Positions 5,279 through 6,352 of a stretch of DNA of 6,352 nucleotides are shown here, in pieces. This stretch comes from Cyanobacteria bacterium UBA9971 (lineage in GTDB: Bacteria; Cyanobacteriota; Vampirovibrionia; Gastranaerophilales; UBA9971): contig DNRP01000005.1 of NCBI GenBank assembly GCA_003499955.1, positions 1 through 6,352 of the forward strand, written 5' to 3'. Below the pieces are notes generated by a model. That model made no database searches. It was given only the letters and a program-made list of their open reading frames with translations, and was not told the origin of the DNA. Position 1 is the stretch's first letter; every line of letters starts with the position of its first letter. The translations under genes were made by a program, and so were the position numbers.

Positions 5279-6172
5279 ATGGCACCGACATTTCAGGAAC
5301 TTATTCATAAACTGAACGAATACTGGTCAAACTACGGCTGTATTATCCAACAGCCCTATGACACGGAAAAAGGCGCAAGTACAATGAATCCCGCCACTTT
5401 TCTCAGAGTTTTAGGACCGGAACCGTGGAATGTTGCAATGGTTGAACCATGCAGAAGACCGACTGACGGTCGCTATGGGGAAAATCCAAACAGACTTCAG
5501 CATTATTTTCAGTATCAGGTAATTTTAAAGCCTTCTCCCGAAGATGCGCAGGATGTTTATCTCAGAAGTCTTGAATACCTCGGAATTAAACTTGAGAATC
5601 ATGATATAAGATTTGTGGAAGACAACTGGGAATCCCCTACTCTCGGCGCATGGGGCGTAGGCTGGGAATTTTGGCTTGACGGCATGGAAGTTACCCAGTT
5701 TACATACTTCCAACAGGCAGGCGGAATTGACGTAAAACCAGTCGCTCTTGAGCTTACATACGGACTTGAAAGAATTGCCATGTATCTTCAGGAAAAAGAC
5801 AGCGTTTTTGATATTCAGTGGAATGACAAGGTTAAATACGGCGAAATCTATCTCCAGAACGAAATAGAGCAGTCAAAATATAACTTTGAGTACTCCACAC
5901 CTGAAATTTTGTTTAATCTTTTTGATCTTTACACAAAAGAAGTTGATAACTGCCTGGAACATGAACTTGTGCTTCCTGCTTATGATTTTGTCTTAAAATG
6001 TTCTCATACTTTTAATCTTCTCGATGCAAGAGGAGTTATAAGCAAGGATGAGCGGACAAATTTCATAAACAGAATCAGAAGAATGGCAGAAAGAACTGCA
6101 AAACTTTATCATAAACAAAGAGAAGACTTGGGTTTTCCTCTGCTGAAAAATGCTAACGCAGTTAAAATTTAA
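5279..6172 (+). CDS. glyQ: Glycyl-tRNA synthetase alpha subunit
   Basis: GlyQ is the catalytic alpha subunit of the bacterial alpha2beta2 glycyl-tRNA synthetase; it activates glycine with ATP, and the beta subunit (GlyS) binds tRNA. The 297-residue length is normal for the family. Typical blocks are present: [18 protein letters not shown] (4-21), [20 protein letters not shown] (24-43), [17 protein letters not shown] (56-72) followed by [14 protein letters not shown] (74-87), [20 protein letters not shown] (114-133), and the class II motif 3, ELTYGLERI (158-166). No catalytic block is missing. AAGGAA (5267-5272) lies six bases before the ATG. No glyS follows; a terminator closes the unit. Separate glyQ and glyS loci are known in cyanobacteria, so a distant glyS is expected. 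The 51-base gap upstream is too short for a glycine T-box or riboswitch. Confidence 0.98.
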   Translation: MAPTFQELIHKLNEYWSNYGCIIQQPYDTEKGASTMNPATFLRVLGPEPWNVAMVEPCRRPTDGRYGENPNRLQHYFQYQVILKPSPEDAQDVYLRSLEYLGIKLENHDIRFVEDNWESPTLGAWGVGWEFWLDGMEVTQFTYFQQAGGIDVKPVALELTYGLERIAMYLQEKDSVFDIQWNDKVKYGEIYLQNEIEQSKYNFEYSTPEILFNLFDLYTKEVDNCLEHELVLPAYDFVLKCSHTFNLLDARGVISKDERTNFINRIRRMAERTAKLYHKQREDLGFPLLKNANAVKI

Positions 6173-6197
6173 AATATTTTAACCTTATATTTTTGAT

Positions 6198-6233
6198 AAA
6201 AAAGCCGATAAAGTATATATTTTATCGGCTTTT
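6198..6233 (+). terminator. Intrinsic terminator after glyQ, possibly bidirectional
   Basis: A perfect 13-bp stem pairs AAAAGCCGATAAA (6200-6212) with TTTATCGGCTTTT (6221-6233), with the loop at 6213-6220. Only four Ts follow on the plus strand, but a six-A run (6198-6203) gives a T-run on the minus strand, so it may also end transcription coming from the other side. Confidence 0.85.
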
Positions 6234-6238
6234 GAATA

Positions 6239-6285
6239 CAGCAAGGGTGACCAAAACCCAAACGGGCTAACCCTTTCGGTTTGTA
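6239..6285. other. Short GC-rich island, possible partial repeat
   Basis: Over 6241-6280, 22 of 40 bases are G or C, in an AT-rich surround. It holds GGG-CTAA-CCC (6264-6273) inside CAAAC/GTTTG (6259-6263/6279-6283), and GGGT/ACCC (6245-6248/6256-6259). The structure is weak, and no coding frame with a start is evident on either strand. It may be a dispersed intergenic repeat. Confidence 0.3.
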
Positions 6286-6352
6286 AATAAATGTAACAGT
6301 ATATACATTTTATGCATTTCGTAAATATTTAATGTTTTTATATAAGAGTAAG

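Noticed and set aside
1..6352. CRISPR array, tRNA, rRNA, tmRNA or transposase
   Set aside because: No regularly spaced repeats, no cloverleaf or recognisable RNA core, and no transposase-like frame were found.

Overview
The window is AT-rich bacterial DNA carrying housekeeping genes mixed with small genes of unknown function, all on the plus strand. Three things point to the Cyanobacteria/Vampirovibrionia (Melainabacteria) side, with a gut Gastranaerophilales-type genome as my best guess: the low GC, a PBS-lyase-type HEAT-repeat protein, and a stand-alone glyQ with no glyS beside it. This is inference from gene content and composition. The ruvX-DUF1292 pair is also typical of Firmicutes, so the assignment is moderate only.

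Layout. Positions 1-150 are a GC-rich (about 53%), hairpin-dense segment that looks like a dispersed repeat or structured RNA. It is followed by about 440 bases of very AT-rich DNA without a convincing gene. A HEAT-repeat gene (615-1472) starts with GTG, has its Shine-Dalgarno in a predicted hairpin loop, and ends at a strong intrinsic terminator. Next comes a tightly coupled pair: a 96-residue orphan ClpX-type zinc finger (1585-1875) overlapping by one base a 564-residue protein with a short HEAT-like region and an unrecognised C-terminal part (1875-3569). After an 81-base gap, four closely packed genes follow: a 71-residue membrane protein or lipoprotein (3651-3866), a 39-residue single-helix membrane peptide (3870-3989), ruvX (3996-4427) and a DUF1292 protein (4429-4770), closed by a hairpin terminator. 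A second short unit encodes a 72-residue four-cysteine protein (5009-5227) and glyQ (5279-6172), also closed by a hairpin terminator. The last 110 bases hold another small GC-rich island.

How the genes relate. ruvX (16S rRNA maturation/Holliday-junction-resolvase fold) and glyQ (glycyl-tRNA charging) are clear translation-related genes. The HEAT and ClpX-finger genes look like protein-interaction modules. The coupling of the orphan ClpX-type finger to the 564-residue protein is the best candidate for an undescribed system, possibly an adaptor pair that docks with, or competes for, ClpX partners. That function is a hypothesis; only the gene arrangement and the zinc-finger motif are seen directly.
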